Positions 54,713-63,508 of a stretch of 64,000 nt of DNA are shown piece by piece (positions within the stretch are counted from its first letter, which is position 1; each line of letters begins with the position of its first letter). The position numbers and the translations under genes were made by a program. Origin of the DNA: Deltaproteobacteria bacterium (GTDB lineage: Bacteria > Desulfobacterota > Desulfuromonadia > Geobacterales > Pseudopelobacteraceae); NCBI GenBank assembly GCA_021781535.1, contig JAJXWO010000001.1:202426-266425 (forward strand), in the 5' to 3' direction. Below the pieces are notes generated by a model that was not told the DNA's origin, ran no database searches, and worked only from the letters and a program-made list of their open reading frames with translations.

Positions 54713-56242
54713 ATGGGAGCCGAGTTAGTCATTAATGCTGCTTCCCACGAAACCCGCATCGCGCTGATTGAGAACGGCACTATTGCCGAGCTTTATATCG
54801 AACGAAGCCGCGAAAAGGGGATCGTGGGTAATATTTACAAAGGTCGCGTCATTCGCGTACTTCCCGGAATGCAGGCTGCCTTTGTCGATATAGGTCTGGA
54901 AAAGGCAGCTTTTCTCTATGTTGCTGATGTCTTCGACGCTATTGAGGAGTATGAATCGCTCCTGTACGCCGGCAGTAAAAAGGACGATGATCCAGCAGAT
55001 GACGCCCAAGATGGCACTGATCGCCCGGATTTCCGCCCTCTCCACCCGATTGAGGATCTGTTGCAGGAGGGACAGGAGCTGCTGGTGCAGATATCCAAGG
55101 AGCCTCTTGGCACCAAGGGTGCTCGCATCACCTCTCATATTTCCCTGCCGGGGCGGCATCTGGTGTATATGCCAACAGTTGACCATATAGGCATTTCTCG
55201 GCGGATAGAAGATGAAGAGGAGCGGGAACGCCTGCGCGAGATTGTTGACCGACTCAAAAAACCGGGTTCCGGTTACATAGTCAGAACCGTCTCGGAAGGA
55301 AAGAGTGAAGAGGATCTTATCGCAGATATGCAGTATCTGACCACCCTGTGGGAGGAAATATCCAAGCGGCAAGCAAAGGCGGGGGTGCCGTCATTGCTGC
55401 ATTCAGATCTGGATGTTGTCCAGAAAGTGGTTCGTGACATCGTTACCGAGCAGGTTGACAAGATTATTGTCGATTCGCAGATTGATTATGACCGTATTGT
55501 GCATTTTATTTCAACCTTTGCATCAAAAATGAAATATACGATCGAGTTGTATGATGAAGAAGAGCCGATCTTTGATCATTACGGGCTGGAAGTTGAAATC
55601 AGCAGGGCGCTGGGAAGGAAGGTTTGGCTCAAGTCGGGCGGCTACATTATTATTGAACAGACAGAGGCATTGAGCGCCGTTGACGTAAATACCGGCCGTT
55701 TTGTGGGCAAACACAATTTGGAAGATACAATTCTGAAGACCAATCTGGAGGCGGTCAAGGAGATTGCGTACCAACTCCGGTTGCGGAATATCGGCGGGAT
55801 TATCATAATTGACTTTATCGACATGGAAAAAGAGGTCAATCGTGAAAAAGTTTACGGCGCGCTTGAAGAGGCGCTGAAAGCGGATAAATCAAAGACAAAT
55901 ATTCTGAAAATATCTGAGCTTGGTCTCGTCGAAATGACCAGAAAGCGTGTACGGGAAAATATCAGCCGGATGCTGTGTGAGCCGTGCAGTTACTGCGAAG
56001 GGCGTGGATATATCAAGTCTAAAATTACCGTCTGTCATGAAATATTTCGTGAATTGCGGCGCGAAATGCTTGACATCCGCGGAGCCAAAGTGACGGTAAC
56101 CGTTCATCCGCAGGTGGCTGACCTGCTCTATGATGAAGAACGCCGCGGGCTTGAAGAGCTGGAAAAGAAATTCAAAAAAAGGATCACGGTGCGGGCCAAG
56201 CCGGGCTTCCATCAGGAGCAGTTTGAGATTATGATAAATTGA
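54713..56242 (+). CDS. rng: ribonuclease G/E family endoribonuclease
   Basis: 509 residues, RNase G size (no long C-terminal scaffold). S1 domain near residues 30-110 (GNIYKGRVIRVLPGMQAAFVDIGLEKAAFLYVADV), catalytic Asp residues in AVDVNTGRFVG and IIIDFIDM, and a zinc-link pair in CEPCSYCEGRGY. It processes rRNA and decays mRNA. Directly follows the TIGR03960 gene, the usual neighbour; the rplU-rpmA genes that often come next are absent. A strong terminator ends the operon. Confidence 0.95.
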   Translation: MGAELVINAASHETRIALIENGTIAELYIERSREKGIVGNIYKGRVIRVLPGMQAAFVDIGLEKAAFLYVADVFDAIEEYESLLYAGSKKDDDPADDAQDGTDRPDFRPLHPIEDLLQEGQELLVQISKEPLGTKGARITSHISLPGRHLVYMPTVDHIGISRRIEDEEERERLREIVDRLKKPGSGYIVRTVSEGKSEEDLIADMQYLTTLWEEISKRQAKAGVPSLLHSDLDVVQKVVRDIVTEQVDKIIVDSQIDYDRIVHFISTFASKMKYTIELYDEEEPIFDHYGLEVEISRALGRKVWLKSGGYIIIEQTEALSAVDVNTGRFVGKHNLEDTILKTNLEAVKEIAYQLRLRNIGGIIIIDFIDMEKEVNREKVYGALEEALKADKSKTNILKISELGLVEMTRKRVRENISRMLCEPCSYCEGRGYIKSKITVCHEIFRELRREMLDIRGAKVTVTVHPQVADLLYDEERRGLEELEKKFKKRITVRAKPGFHQEQFEIMIN

Positions 56243-56269
56243 TCTGAGTCAGAGATGGTGTTTGGATGT

Positions 56270-56305
56270 AATGAGGCGGGGATGTGATTCCCCCGCCTCA
56301 TTTTT
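56270..56305 (+). terminator. rho-independent terminator after rng
   Basis: A 12-bp perfect stem pairs AATGAGGCGGGG (56270-56281) with CCCCGCCTCATT (56291-56302) across a 9-nt loop, followed by TTTTT. It lies 27 bp after the rng stop and ends this operon against the converging RHH gene. Confidence 0.88.
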
Positions 56306-56327
56306 CGTGGTATGGCGTAGAGTGCAG

Positions 56328-56513
56328 TTAAGCGGCTTTTCTGCCCAGATCATTCTGCTCATAGTGGGTAGAAAAATATTCCATAGCTTCCCGCATGATG
56401 TCCGATACGCTTTTGTGGGTAGTTTTCACCAGTTTTTCCAGCTGAATACGTTCTTCATCGCTCACCCTCATTGAAATGACGTTGTAACGCGGATTTTCGC
56501 CCATTCTTCCCAT
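56328..56513 (-). CDS. ribbon-helix-helix DNA-binding protein
   Basis: 61 residues. The RHH/CopG-like fold is seen in ISMRVSDEERIQLEKLVKTTHKSVSDIMREAM, where the strand NVISMRV contacts DNA and two helices dimerise. SD GGGAGG lies 7 nt before ATG 56513. A perfect 14-bp palindrome TAGTGTATACACTA lies 52-65 bp upstream, downstream of a sigma-54 type element, so autorepression is likely. No toxin gene is adjacent, so this is unlikely to be an antitoxin. The neighbour is the hydrogenase-sensor regulator. Confidence 0.8.
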   Translation of the reverse strand: MGRMGENPRYNVISMRVSDEERIQLEKLVKTTHKSVSDIMREAMEYFSTHYEQNDLGRKAA

Positions 56514-56564
56514 TATACTTACCTCCCTGTTTTATATTTTTCTTCGAGTTTGCATTTACGAATA

Positions 56565-56578
56565 TAGTGTATACACTA
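56565..56578. promoter_or_regulatory. operator palindrome TAGTGTATACACTA
   Basis: A perfect 14-bp palindrome between the RHH gene and the candidate sigma-54 promoter, overlapping the predicted start site near 56567. The core GTATACACTA recurs at 56710-56719 and 59087-59096. Inferred binding site of the RHH protein. Confidence 0.65.
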
Positions 56579-56594
56579 GCCAATATCATGCCAA
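56579..56594 (-). promoter_or_regulatory. candidate sigma-54 promoter of the RHH gene
   Basis: On the minus strand TTGGCATGATATTGGC has GG and GC exactly 10 bp apart, matching -24 TGGCA and a -12 TGGC (one mismatch to TTGC). Transcription would start near 56567, inside the operator. The adjacent sigma-54 activator is a natural candidate regulator. Confidence 0.5.
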
Positions 56595-56709
56595 CAAGCA
56601 ATATTAAAAAAACAGCTAATAGTTACAAGTGGTTGCAATTGGATTTTTCCTGGCCTATTGATGTACAATCTAAAAAAGTGTGACAAAAACGGCACATGCA
56701 TGCCTAAAA

Positions 56710-56719
56710 GTATACACTA
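56710..56719. promoter_or_regulatory. second copy of the GTATACACTA motif
   Basis: AAAAGTATACACTATTTT lies between the RHH gene and the end of the regulator gene. The left half of the palindrome is degenerate. A near-palindrome GGCACATGCATGCC sits 15 bp to the left. The remaining 260-bp gap is A/T-rich. Confidence 0.45.
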
Positions 56720-56773
56720 TTTTGAAACAGTATGCGTTTCTTCGAGTGGTTGATTCCAGGGGATGATGACTGG

Positions 56774-59062
56774 CTAGACGGTAATTGATTTTGGCTGACG
56801 AACTACCGTAATATTGTGCTTTTCGAGAAGACGATAAAAGGTACGACGGGTGAGGTTCGCCAAGCGGGCAGCTTTGGCTACGTTCCCATTCGTTTCTTCG
56901 AGATAGCGCATCATAATGTTCTTTTCGGTACGCACAACCTGAAGTTCGCGCTCAGCCTTGAATGAGACCCTGCGCCTGTTAACATCCGCGTCTGGAGAAG
57001 ATTCGTAGGTATCGATAAAAACGGTGGGGAGGTTTTCCAGCCGGATGATGCCGTCTTGAGCCAGTACAGCCGAACGTTCGATAACATTCTGCATTTCGCG
57101 GATATTTCCTGGCCAGGGATAGAGTTGCATGGCTTTGACTGCCCGATCTTCGATGCCGGCAATGGTTTTGTTGAGTTTTTTCCTGGCTTTGTCGAGAAAA
57201 TGTCGGGCCAGCTCCGGCACGGATTCAGCGCGCATGCGTAATGGCGGAAGTGCTATGCAGAAAACATTGAGGCGATAATACAGGTCCTCTCGAAACCATC
57301 CCTCCCGCACGCCCAGTTCAAGATCCTTGTTGGTCGCGGCTATCAAGCGCACATCTACCTTTTTGGCAGCGACGCTGCCGACCGGCCGCACCTCACCCAG
57401 ATCCAGAATACGCAACAGTTCAGCCTGAAGCTTGGGAGTAATGTCACCGATTTCATCGAGAAAAATGGTACCGCCGTTGGCCGCCTCAAACAGTCCCTTT
57501 TTATCGGCAATCGCTCCGGTGAATGAGCCTTTCTTGTGGCCGAAAAGCTCGCTTTCAAGCAGAGAGTCTGTAAGTGTCGTGCAATTGACCGTCATGAGCG
57601 GTTTGTCGTTGCGCTGACTTTGGCGGTGGATGGCCCGGGCAGTCAGTTCCTTGCCAGTCCCGGTTTCACCGCTAATCAGCACCGTTGTCGGAGTGGGCGC
57701 CACCTGACGGATCAGTTCCATTACTTCACCAATTCCGGGATCGCTGCCGACGATCATGTCGTCTCCCGCCTGCCGATCCAATTCCCGCTGCACCAGCTCA
57801 CACTTCTGCTTGAGGCGCCCGCGTTCCTCTTCAATCATCTGCATGTTGTGGGGAAGACACATTTCAATATCAGCAAACCCCTGAAATACCGCCACTGCAT
57901 GTTCCCGGCAGCTGTTGTACCCGCAGGCGCGGCAATTAAGTTCGTCTCCTTGCGTAAATTTATTCGTAGATTGAAGGATGCGCTTGATGTCGTCCTTGCC
58001 GGGGCTCGCCAGCTTCAGTGACTTATCTGAGTAGGAGCGGCAAAGTTCGGGTGGAAGTGTGGTTGAAAGATAGTGGGCTGCAGTGTCATAAGGCAGCTTG
58101 GAATTGTTGTGGCAAACGATCAGCTTGCGCTTGAAAAAATGATTAAGCCCTTTATCGCGGGCCGGGCCATCAACACAACCGCCGTCGCAAAAGCGGAGAT
58201 CGACAAATGCCGGTGAAATCCGCCCGGCAGCCAAGTCACGAATGATGCCGATCGTGTGCGTCTCACCTTCTGCGCTGATGGTTTCATTGTCCTGAAAATC
58301 GGTCTCGATGCCAAATACTTTAAGCGGGCCGTTAGTAAGCGTGAAAAGACGACCGGAACCCGGGTCAACTCCATCAAATGGCATTTCAGCCAGGCTGGCC
58401 GGAGTGATCCCCCTGTTTTTAAAAAGTTTTTCGATTTCCTGATACGTCAACACGACATCGATTGCTCCGGAAGACTCACCCTGGATTTCAAATTTTGCGG
58501 CAATACAGGTGCTGACGTAGACGACCTTGGTCTCTTCGCCAAGAATATTTTTAATGAAACGTCCCATCGCTATCATCGGGGAAACGACCGGCATTATGTT
58601 TGGAACCAGAGTCGGGTAGTGGCGTTCGATTAAATCGACCACCGCCGAACAGTGAGATGATATCAGGGGGCGGTCGGCGGACTGTAGGGCGCTCCGATAG
58701 CTGTCGGCAATCATTCGGGCGCCATAAGCACCTTCGTGGACCTCAGAGAAACCAAGGCTTTTCAAGGCCGCAACCAATTGTCCAGGCAGGAAGGCGTGAA
58801 AAAAAGCCGGAAAGGAACAGCCGAGCACTGCAACGACCGGGGAGCCGGACGCAAGCATCTCTTGCGTTCTTGCCATGCGGTCAACCACTACTTTGGCATG
58901 TTGCGGGCAGCTCAGGCAATTGCCGCAACCAATACAGCGGTCATACACAATCTGTGCAAAGCCTCCGTCAACCTTGATGGCTTTGACCGGACAACTTCGA
59001 ACACATGAATAACACCGTCGGCAACGCTCTTTATAGGTAACAATAGGTTCCATTATTTTCAA
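56774..59062 (-). CDS. sigma-54 activator with ferredoxin and sensory [FeFe]-hydrogenase-like domain
   Basis: 762 residues. Order: two 4Fe-4S ferredoxin motifs ([23 protein letters not shown], residues ~14-55); an iron-only hydrogenase large-subunit-like domain (~75-370) with degenerate L1 (SSHCSAV), L2 (STCIAAKFE) and L3 ([14 protein letters not shown]), keeping one Cys each in L1 and L2 and two in L3; a further Cys cluster (CRACGYNSC, then CLPH); a sigma-54 AAA+ domain with Walker A GETGTGKE near 463 and KGSFTGA in place of GAFTGA; and a Fis-type HTH ([24 protein letters not shown]). This resembles group D sensory hydrogenases joined to a transcription activator. It probably senses H2 or redox state. 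Confidence 0.92.
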   Translation of the reverse strand: MKIMEPIVTYKERCRRCYSCVRSCPVKAIKVDGGFAQIVYDRCIGCGNCLSCPQHAKVVVDRMARTQEMLASGSPVVAVLGCSFPAFFHAFLPGQLVAALKSLGFSEVHEGAYGARMIADSYRSALQSADRPLISSHCSAVVDLIERHYPTLVPNIMPVVSPMIAMGRFIKNILGEETKVVYVSTCIAAKFEIQGESSGAIDVVLTYQEIEKLFKNRGITPASLAEMPFDGVDPGSGRLFTLTNGPLKVFGIETDFQDNETISAEGETHTIGIIRDLAAGRISPAFVDLRFCDGGCVDGPARDKGLNHFFKRKLIVCHNNSKLPYDTAAHYLSTTLPPELCRSYSDKSLKLASPGKDDIKRILQSTNKFTQGDELNCRACGYNSCREHAVAVFQGFADIEMCLPHNMQMIEEERGRLKQKCELVQRELDRQAGDDMIVGSDPGIGEVMELIRQVAPTPTTVLISGETGTGKELTARAIHRQSQRNDKPLMTVNCTTLTDSLLESELFGHKKGSFTGAIADKKGLFEAANGGTIFLDEIGDITPKLQAELLRILDLGEVRPVGSVAAKKVDVRLIAATNKDLELGVREGWFREDLYYRLNVFCIALPPLRMRAESVPELARHFLDKARKKLNKTIAGIEDRAVKAMQLYPWPGNIREMQNVIERSAVLAQDGIIRLENLPTVFIDTYESSPDADVNRRRVSFKAERELQVVRTEKNIMMRYLEETNGNVAKAARLANLTRRTFYRLLEKHNITVVRQPKSITV

Positions 59063-59086
59063 TTCTTAAATTAGTTGATTGTTCAT

Positions 59087-59096
59087 GTATACACTA
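59087..59096. promoter_or_regulatory. third copy of the GTATACACTA motif, upstream of the hydrogenase-sensor gene
   Basis: GTATACACTA within TCATGTATACACTAAATA lies 25-34 bp upstream of the regulator ATG. On the minus strand a TTGCA (59110-59114) with a degenerate -24 (TGT) lies ~15 bp further up, giving the same order as at the RHH promoter. Suggests the RHH protein controls both genes. Confidence 0.55.
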
Positions 59097-59259
59097 AATA
59101 GAAAATATGTGCAACATTTGGCACACTTTGTTGAAGATCGGTACATTGGTTTGTGTAACTACAGGCATAACTTTCCAAATTTGCAATATTATGCTTTTTT
59201 TTCTATTGGAACTTTATGCCTGTTTTTTTGTCATAGATCGACGGTTGATTGAAGCAAGA

Positions 59260-59469
59260 TCAAACCTGTATGATATAAACTGGGCTATCAAACCGTGGGT
59301 AGTTAACCAGATCCGGTACATTGATTGATTGGAGCTGTTCGGCAGGAAACGGTAGGAAGAGCGGATGCAGTTGTTCACGGCCATGCATTTTATGACTCAG
59401 CAAAAGGTTGGAGGTGTCGGGGTGGAGAATGACGGGCATAAGGTCATGAATCGGTTCGATGAGTTTTGG
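59260..59469 (-). pseudogene. SRAP/YedK (HMCES-like) C-terminal remnant
   Basis: The minus strand in one frame reads PKLIEPIHDLMPVIL followed by HPDTSNLLL and later LHPLFLPFPAEQLQSI and VNYPRF, ending in TGA at 59260-59262. This is the C-terminal pattern of SOS-response-associated peptidases (APIHxRMPVIL, then RPYPAEEM and VNNPR). A stop lies just upstream in the frame, and an AIMTKT-like piece continues in another frame, so the rest is lost or shifted. The fragment abuts the istA remnant. Confidence 0.6.
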
Positions 59470-59509
59470 TCATAATTGCGACGCTAGTCCTAAAAGATCA
59501 ATGTGCATG

Positions 59510-59896
59510 TTACCTATGATTTGTGAGTCCAGAGCTTGGTAGATAATTCACCATTATCATCATGCAAAATCTCGATATTTCCCATGAACATCCCTCAGTA
59601 TCGTAGCCACCTTCATAGCCTTCATGGTGTAGCTGTTCAAAAAGGATCTGGGCGCTCTTGCGGTGACGGACGGTGCCAGAATCTTCCTTCAGCAATTCTG
59701 ATATTATTTTAATAAAGCTGCCGAGCTTGGGACGAGGCTGTTCGTTGCGCTCGTACTTCTGGTCAGTCACGCCGCTACGAATTATGTTTTTAACGGTGTT
59801 GCGGGCAAGGTTGAATTTACGGGCAATTTCACGAATCGCTTTGCCGTCTTTGAAATAAGCAAGACGGACTTTAGTAATGGTCTCCACGATCAGCAT
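59510..59896 (-). pseudogene. IS21-family transposase IstA, N-terminal fragment
   Basis: 128 codons. The start LIVETITKVRLAYFKDGKAIREIARKFNLARNTVKNIIRSG is the IstA helix-turn-helix, and QILFEQLHHEGYEGGYDT the segment before the catalytic domain. After ~98 residues the sequence no longer fits IstA and it ends, so the DDE domain and istB are missing. AAGGAG lies before ATG 59896. The element is a dead remnant with one end (repeats at 59952-60012). Confidence 0.82.
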
Positions 59897-59951
59897 CTCC
59901 TTAAATCTCCTCTCTCTTACAGAATCAAGAGAGTATGGAGAAGGGTGCTGG

Positions 59952-60012
59952 GGTGGGTCAATTTTGGACGCCGATTTAGGCTATAGGTGGGTCATTATTG
60001 CACGCCGGTTTA
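59952..60012. mobile_element. IS21-type terminal repeats (one end only)
   Basis: Two direct copies of a 27-bp unit, GGTGGGTCAATTTTGGACGC... (59952-59978) and GGTGGGTCATTATTGCACGC... (59986-60012), differ at 4 positions. Repeated sites like these are typical of IS21 ends, where the transposase binds. No matching end is seen on the left, in line with deletion of the rest of the element. Confidence 0.65.
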
Positions 60013-60065
60013 CATCAGCCGGCTGAATCGTTCCTTTGGCAAGCCTCTGCTCAGGATCGTTACCC

Positions 60066-60158
60066 TTAGTGTAAAACTGCTTCTACCAGTTCAGCTGATT
60101 CCTTCTTTTTTAAACCCATACTCTCAGATACTTTTTCGAAAACATCAACTTTTGTCAT
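60066..60158 (-). pseudogene. HU/IHF-family DNA-binding protein, N-terminal fragment
   Basis: 30 codons from ATG 60158 (SD AAAGGTGG) to TAA 60066. MTKVDVFEKVSESMGLKKK, then ESAELVEAVL matches the start of HU/IHF proteins (MTKxxxxExVxExxGLSKKEAxxxVxxVL). The next codons are His-stop where the IS21-type end sequence begins, so the gene seems broken by the insertion. The remaining ~60 residues are not found nearby. The 190 bp between this and the next gene holds nothing recognisable. Confidence 0.6.
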
Positions 60159-60350
60159 TTGCGCCCACCTTTACTCGATTTTGGAATGAATTCATACGGG
60201 ACTCCGTGTCCCTTGTGCCCCTCATAGTTATTGATATATTGGTCTGTAAGCTTCTGGTTGCCTGTGAGCATTCTATCTGATACTTGATATCCAATTGGCC
60301 CGATGGAATTGGCTGAAACAGATGTCGAAGTTCAGTGGGATTTTGCATGT

Positions 60351-62240
60351 TTATAGCGAAGCACTGAGAGGGCAGGAATTTTTCAGCAGCTTTTCAGTGA
60401 AACTTTCTACTGACTCCGGTCGGCAAAAGTAATACCCTTGGCCCAACCCACAACCAAGTTGTAGGAGTGCTTGACGTTGTTCTTCCGTCTCGACCCCTTC
60501 GGCAACAGTGGTTAGTCCCATCTGTTGAGCAATGGCAAGTATTGTAGAGATGATCGCCGAGTCATTATTATCATCAAGCATATTTTTTACAAAAGTTTGA
60601 TCGATCTTCAGGGTATCGATAGGAATACGCTTTAGATAAACAAGAGACGAATACCCCGTACCAAAGTCATCGATTGCGATGCTAAAGCCCTGACATCTAA
60701 GTTCAGCCATAATCTCGGACATCCGTCCCGGATCGCCCATAAGGCAACTTTCAGTAAGTTCCAACTCTATAGTAGATGGTGATACGCCGACTTCTTCCAA
60801 TACCCTTGCGACGCGTTCAATGAAGTATGGGTCATCAAGTTGCCTGGCTGATACATTTACTGCAATTCTGCCACGGTAGCTCAATCCCCGCTCATTCCAC
60901 AGCTTTATGTGCTGACAAGCCGTCCTGAGAACCCACTCGCCTATCTGGATCATCAGGCCTCGGCCTTCTGCTATAGGTATGAACTCAGCGGGACTTATTG
61001 CGCCGAGTACCGGGTCGTGCCAACGTAGCAGCGCCTCGGCACCCACAATCATCGCGGAGTGCAGGTCCACCTTAGGTTGATAGTGAAGTTGCAAGTTTCC
61101 TTCTGACACCGCACTTTCCAAGCGGTGGACAATCTCCAACTTTCGGATAAGCGCGTGACTCATTTTACTTTTGTATAAACGGTATCCGCCGCCAGTTTCC
61201 TTTACCTTTGACATGGCAAGATCGGCTCTTGACAGCAGATCAGTCGGATTATCGGCATCGCCAGGGTATAACGCAATACCGATGCTGCCACCTATGGAAA
61301 AGGAGTGAGCGTCAATCAGGAATGGCTGTTTAATGGCTTCCAAGATATGTTTTGCAAGGCTAATGGCTTTGTTGGGGTTGTTTTGTTGGCAGATGACGAT
61401 AAAATCGTCACCACCAAATCGAGCAATCATACAGTTATCGTCGGATAATTCTCGTAACTTCTGTGCAACTTTCACCAGGATCTTGTCGCCTGTTTCATGA
61501 CCGTAGGATTCATTGATTTCACGGATATAATCAAGATCAAGCAAAAGCAAAGCCAGTTGGCTGGAGTTTTCTCGGGCTATTGTAATGGCGTCAGCAAGCA
61601 GAGAGGAGAGATAATTCCGATTTGGTAGTCCAGTCAAGCTGTCATAAAACGCTAACCGGTGGATACGAGCATTGGCGTGTTCGTGAGCCATGCGAAGACG
61701 AATAGTCTCAATGCCGAATGACAGGTCGCTTGTCAGTTCTTCGAGAAGGGCAATCTCCTCGCTTTGGAATGCGTTCGGTTCCGGTGCATAGATTGCAATG
61801 GCGCCGATTGTTTTTCCATCCACCTTAAGCGGGAGGGCAATTGCAGACTGGTAGTTCCTGCTTCTGGCGTCCTCATGCCAAGTGATAAGTCTGGGATCGT
61901 TCAGAATATCGTGCCTGAGTTGGGTTGTACCGGTACGGATGGCAGTACTCATTGCACTGAATCCGTGCTCCCCATCTGCCCATGACATTTTGGCTACAGA
62001 GAGAAACCCGTCATCATGGCCACAATGGGCGGCAGGGCGAACAGACAGTTCATCGTCCAACTCCTTATATCCGATCCAGCTAAGAGAGTACCCCCCAATC
62101 TCTGTCGATATCTGGCAGACATCATAAAGAAGCGCGGATTCATCATGTGCTCGGAGAAGCGTTTGATTGCTCGCAGAAAGCAATCTTAGGGCACGGTTGG
62201 TTCGTTTGAGTTCATCTTCAATAGTTTGCGACTGCCGCAT
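60351..62240 (-). CDS. GAF-GGDEF-EAL cyclic-di-GMP signalling protein
   Basis: 629 residues from ATG 62240 (AGAGG upstream); an in-frame ATG at 62285 without SD would add 15 residues. A GAF-like sensor (LYDVCQISTEIGGYSLSWIGY to EIALLEELTSDLSFGIETI) precedes a GGDEF domain (DSLTGLPNRNYL, motif RFGGDDFIVIC) and an EAL domain (GAEALLRWHDP, DDFGTGYSSLVYLKRIPIDTLKID), whose metal-binding residues look intact. It may make or, more likely, degrade c-di-GMP. It follows the HD-GYP gene behind the riboswitch. Confidence 0.92.
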   Translation of the reverse strand: MRQSQTIEDELKRTNRALRLLSASNQTLLRAHDESALLYDVCQISTEIGGYSLSWIGYKELDDELSVRPAAHCGHDDGFLSVAKMSWADGEHGFSAMSTAIRTGTTQLRHDILNDPRLITWHEDARSRNYQSAIALPLKVDGKTIGAIAIYAPEPNAFQSEEIALLEELTSDLSFGIETIRLRMAHEHANARIHRLAFYDSLTGLPNRNYLSSLLADAITIARENSSQLALLLLDLDYIREINESYGHETGDKILVKVAQKLRELSDDNCMIARFGGDDFIVICQQNNPNKAISLAKHILEAIKQPFLIDAHSFSIGGSIGIALYPGDADNPTDLLSRADLAMSKVKETGGGYRLYKSKMSHALIRKLEIVHRLESAVSEGNLQLHYQPKVDLHSAMIVGAEALLRWHDPVLGAISPAEFIPIAEGRGLMIQIGEWVLRTACQHIKLWNERGLSYRGRIAVNVSARQLDDPYFIERVARVLEEVGVSPSTIELELTESCLMGDPGRMSEIMAELRCQGFSIAIDDFGTGYSSLVYLKRIPIDTLKIDQTFVKNMLDDNNDSAIISTILAIAQQMGLTTVAEGVETEEQRQALLQLGCGLGQGYYFCRPESVESFTEKLLKNSCPLSASL

Positions 62241-62375
62241 CGTTGCCTCTGTTACCTGTGTTAGAAGGGGAACCTTACCTTGCATTACTGCATTGTTACT
62301 ACGCTCATACCAATTTCAATGTTCGTTCCTACTTACGATGGCGTCTGCATGACTTTATCAAGTAGTGGGTTCAAG

Positions 62376-63344
62376 CTACACCTGTGCGGTGCTTGTTTCG
62401 TTAATGATCTCTACAAACTTATTGAACAACTCAATGTTAAAGGCCCCCTTTTTGGCCTCATCATGCATTATTTTGATTGTATCGCTATGCGTATTCGCCT
62501 TGCGTTGCGGCCGATCCATGATCAAGGCGCTGTAAACGTCACAAATCGCTGCAACTTGCCCGCTTCGCGGGATATTGTCCCCTTTTAGCCCGGTCGGATA
62601 ACCGTTTCCGTCGTATCGCTCGTGATGGTAACGGACAATATTGAGCACAATCTCGCCATAATTTCCACAACGCCTCAGATATTCATAACCTTCCCGGGTG
62701 TGCTGTTTAACCTTCCAATATTCAATCTCGGAAAGGGCATCGTTTTTTTCAAGAACTTCATTCGTGATGAAGGTCATTCCGTAATCGTGAAGCAGAGAAC
62801 CGATCCCCACATCGACCATTTCGTCGGGGGCCAGTTCAAACAATTTTTCGTGAATCAGCAGGGAGAGTGCAGCGACTTGAACTGAGTGAGCAAAGATATA
62901 AAAATTGTTATCTACCACCGACTTAAGTGATTCCAGCACATGTGGAACTGAGGCTACGTATTGTAAAAGATTCTGGACCAAGTGACGACATCGCAGGAGG
63001 TTCGCAGTGGTTTCCGGAGATTCAAACATGTCGATCAGACAGTTTACAGAGGTCTGATAGAGAATCCTCCCCTTGGCAATGCTGCTGAGATCGTTTCTGG
63101 CAAGCATATCAGCAATGCTGTTCTCCATAAATTCATTAAGAACTTCCATGTCGCCGCTTCGGACATAGAGAAATTCCGTATACGTTCTCTCCAGACGGCT
63201 AAAGTCCGCGAGAGTAAACATCCTGTCAGGATCTTTGTAGAGCACGTAATTGCCACTGGTCTTGAGGAACAGCGCTACGTTGGGAAAATATTCCGGTGTG
63301 ATGCTATCGATACTTATCGCCCGCCAGTAACGTTCTTTACTCAT
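62376..63344 (-). CDS. HD-GYP domain phosphodiesterase
   Basis: 322 residues from ATG 63344 (TTG 63353 is a weaker alternative). The N-terminal ~120 residues are an uncharacterised domain (YFPNVALFLKTSGNYVLYKDPDR) often seen before HD-GYP. The HD-GYP domain has AHSVQVAALSLLIHEKL, LLHDYGMTFI (HD) and YHHERYDGNGYPTGLKGD (GYP). It should hydrolyse c-di-GMP. First gene of the operon behind the GEMM riboswitch and terminator. Confidence 0.92.
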   Translation of the reverse strand: MSKERYWRAISIDSITPEYFPNVALFLKTSGNYVLYKDPDRMFTLADFSRLERTYTEFLYVRSGDMEVLNEFMENSIADMLARNDLSSIAKGRILYQTSVNCLIDMFESPETTANLLRCRHLVQNLLQYVASVPHVLESLKSVVDNNFYIFAHSVQVAALSLLIHEKLFELAPDEMVDVGIGSLLHDYGMTFITNEVLEKNDALSEIEYWKVKQHTREGYEYLRRCGNYGEIVLNIVRYHHERYDGNGYPTGLKGDNIPRSGQVAAICDVYSALIMDRPQRKANTHSDTIKIMHDEAKKGAFNIELFNKFVEIINETSTAQV

Positions 63345-63452
63345 TGATTGCAAAATCCTTCAGCAGAAAAAATGTTCAGATGAAATTTGATAGTTTGAAT
63401 GCTTGCCAATACTGTTTGCACGCTGAATTAACATAATTTTAGAAAGGTAGTA

Positions 63453-63496
63453 ACAACAAAACCCACCATCGAGACGCAAATGGTGGGTTTTGTTGT
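63453..63496 (-). terminator. terminator hairpin between the riboswitch and the HD-GYP gene
   Basis: A perfect 17-bp stem ACAACAAAACCCACCAT / ATGGTGGGTTTTGTTGT with a 10-nt loop. On the minus strand it lies between the aptamer and the ATG 63344, so it is probably the expression platform; transcription past it reaches the c-di-GMP genes. The 5' arm is A-rich, so its T-rich 3' arm helps termination on this strand. Confidence 0.72.
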
Positions 63497-63508
63497 ATAT
63501 TGATATAA

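Noticed and set aside
56328..56513. RHH gene as the antitoxin of a toxin-antitoxin pair
   Set aside because: No small toxin-like gene lies next to it; the flanks are a terminator and a 260-bp gap.
59107..59328. Plus-strand ORF of 73 codons
   Set aside because: No SD, odd composition, and it runs antisense over the SRAP remnant.
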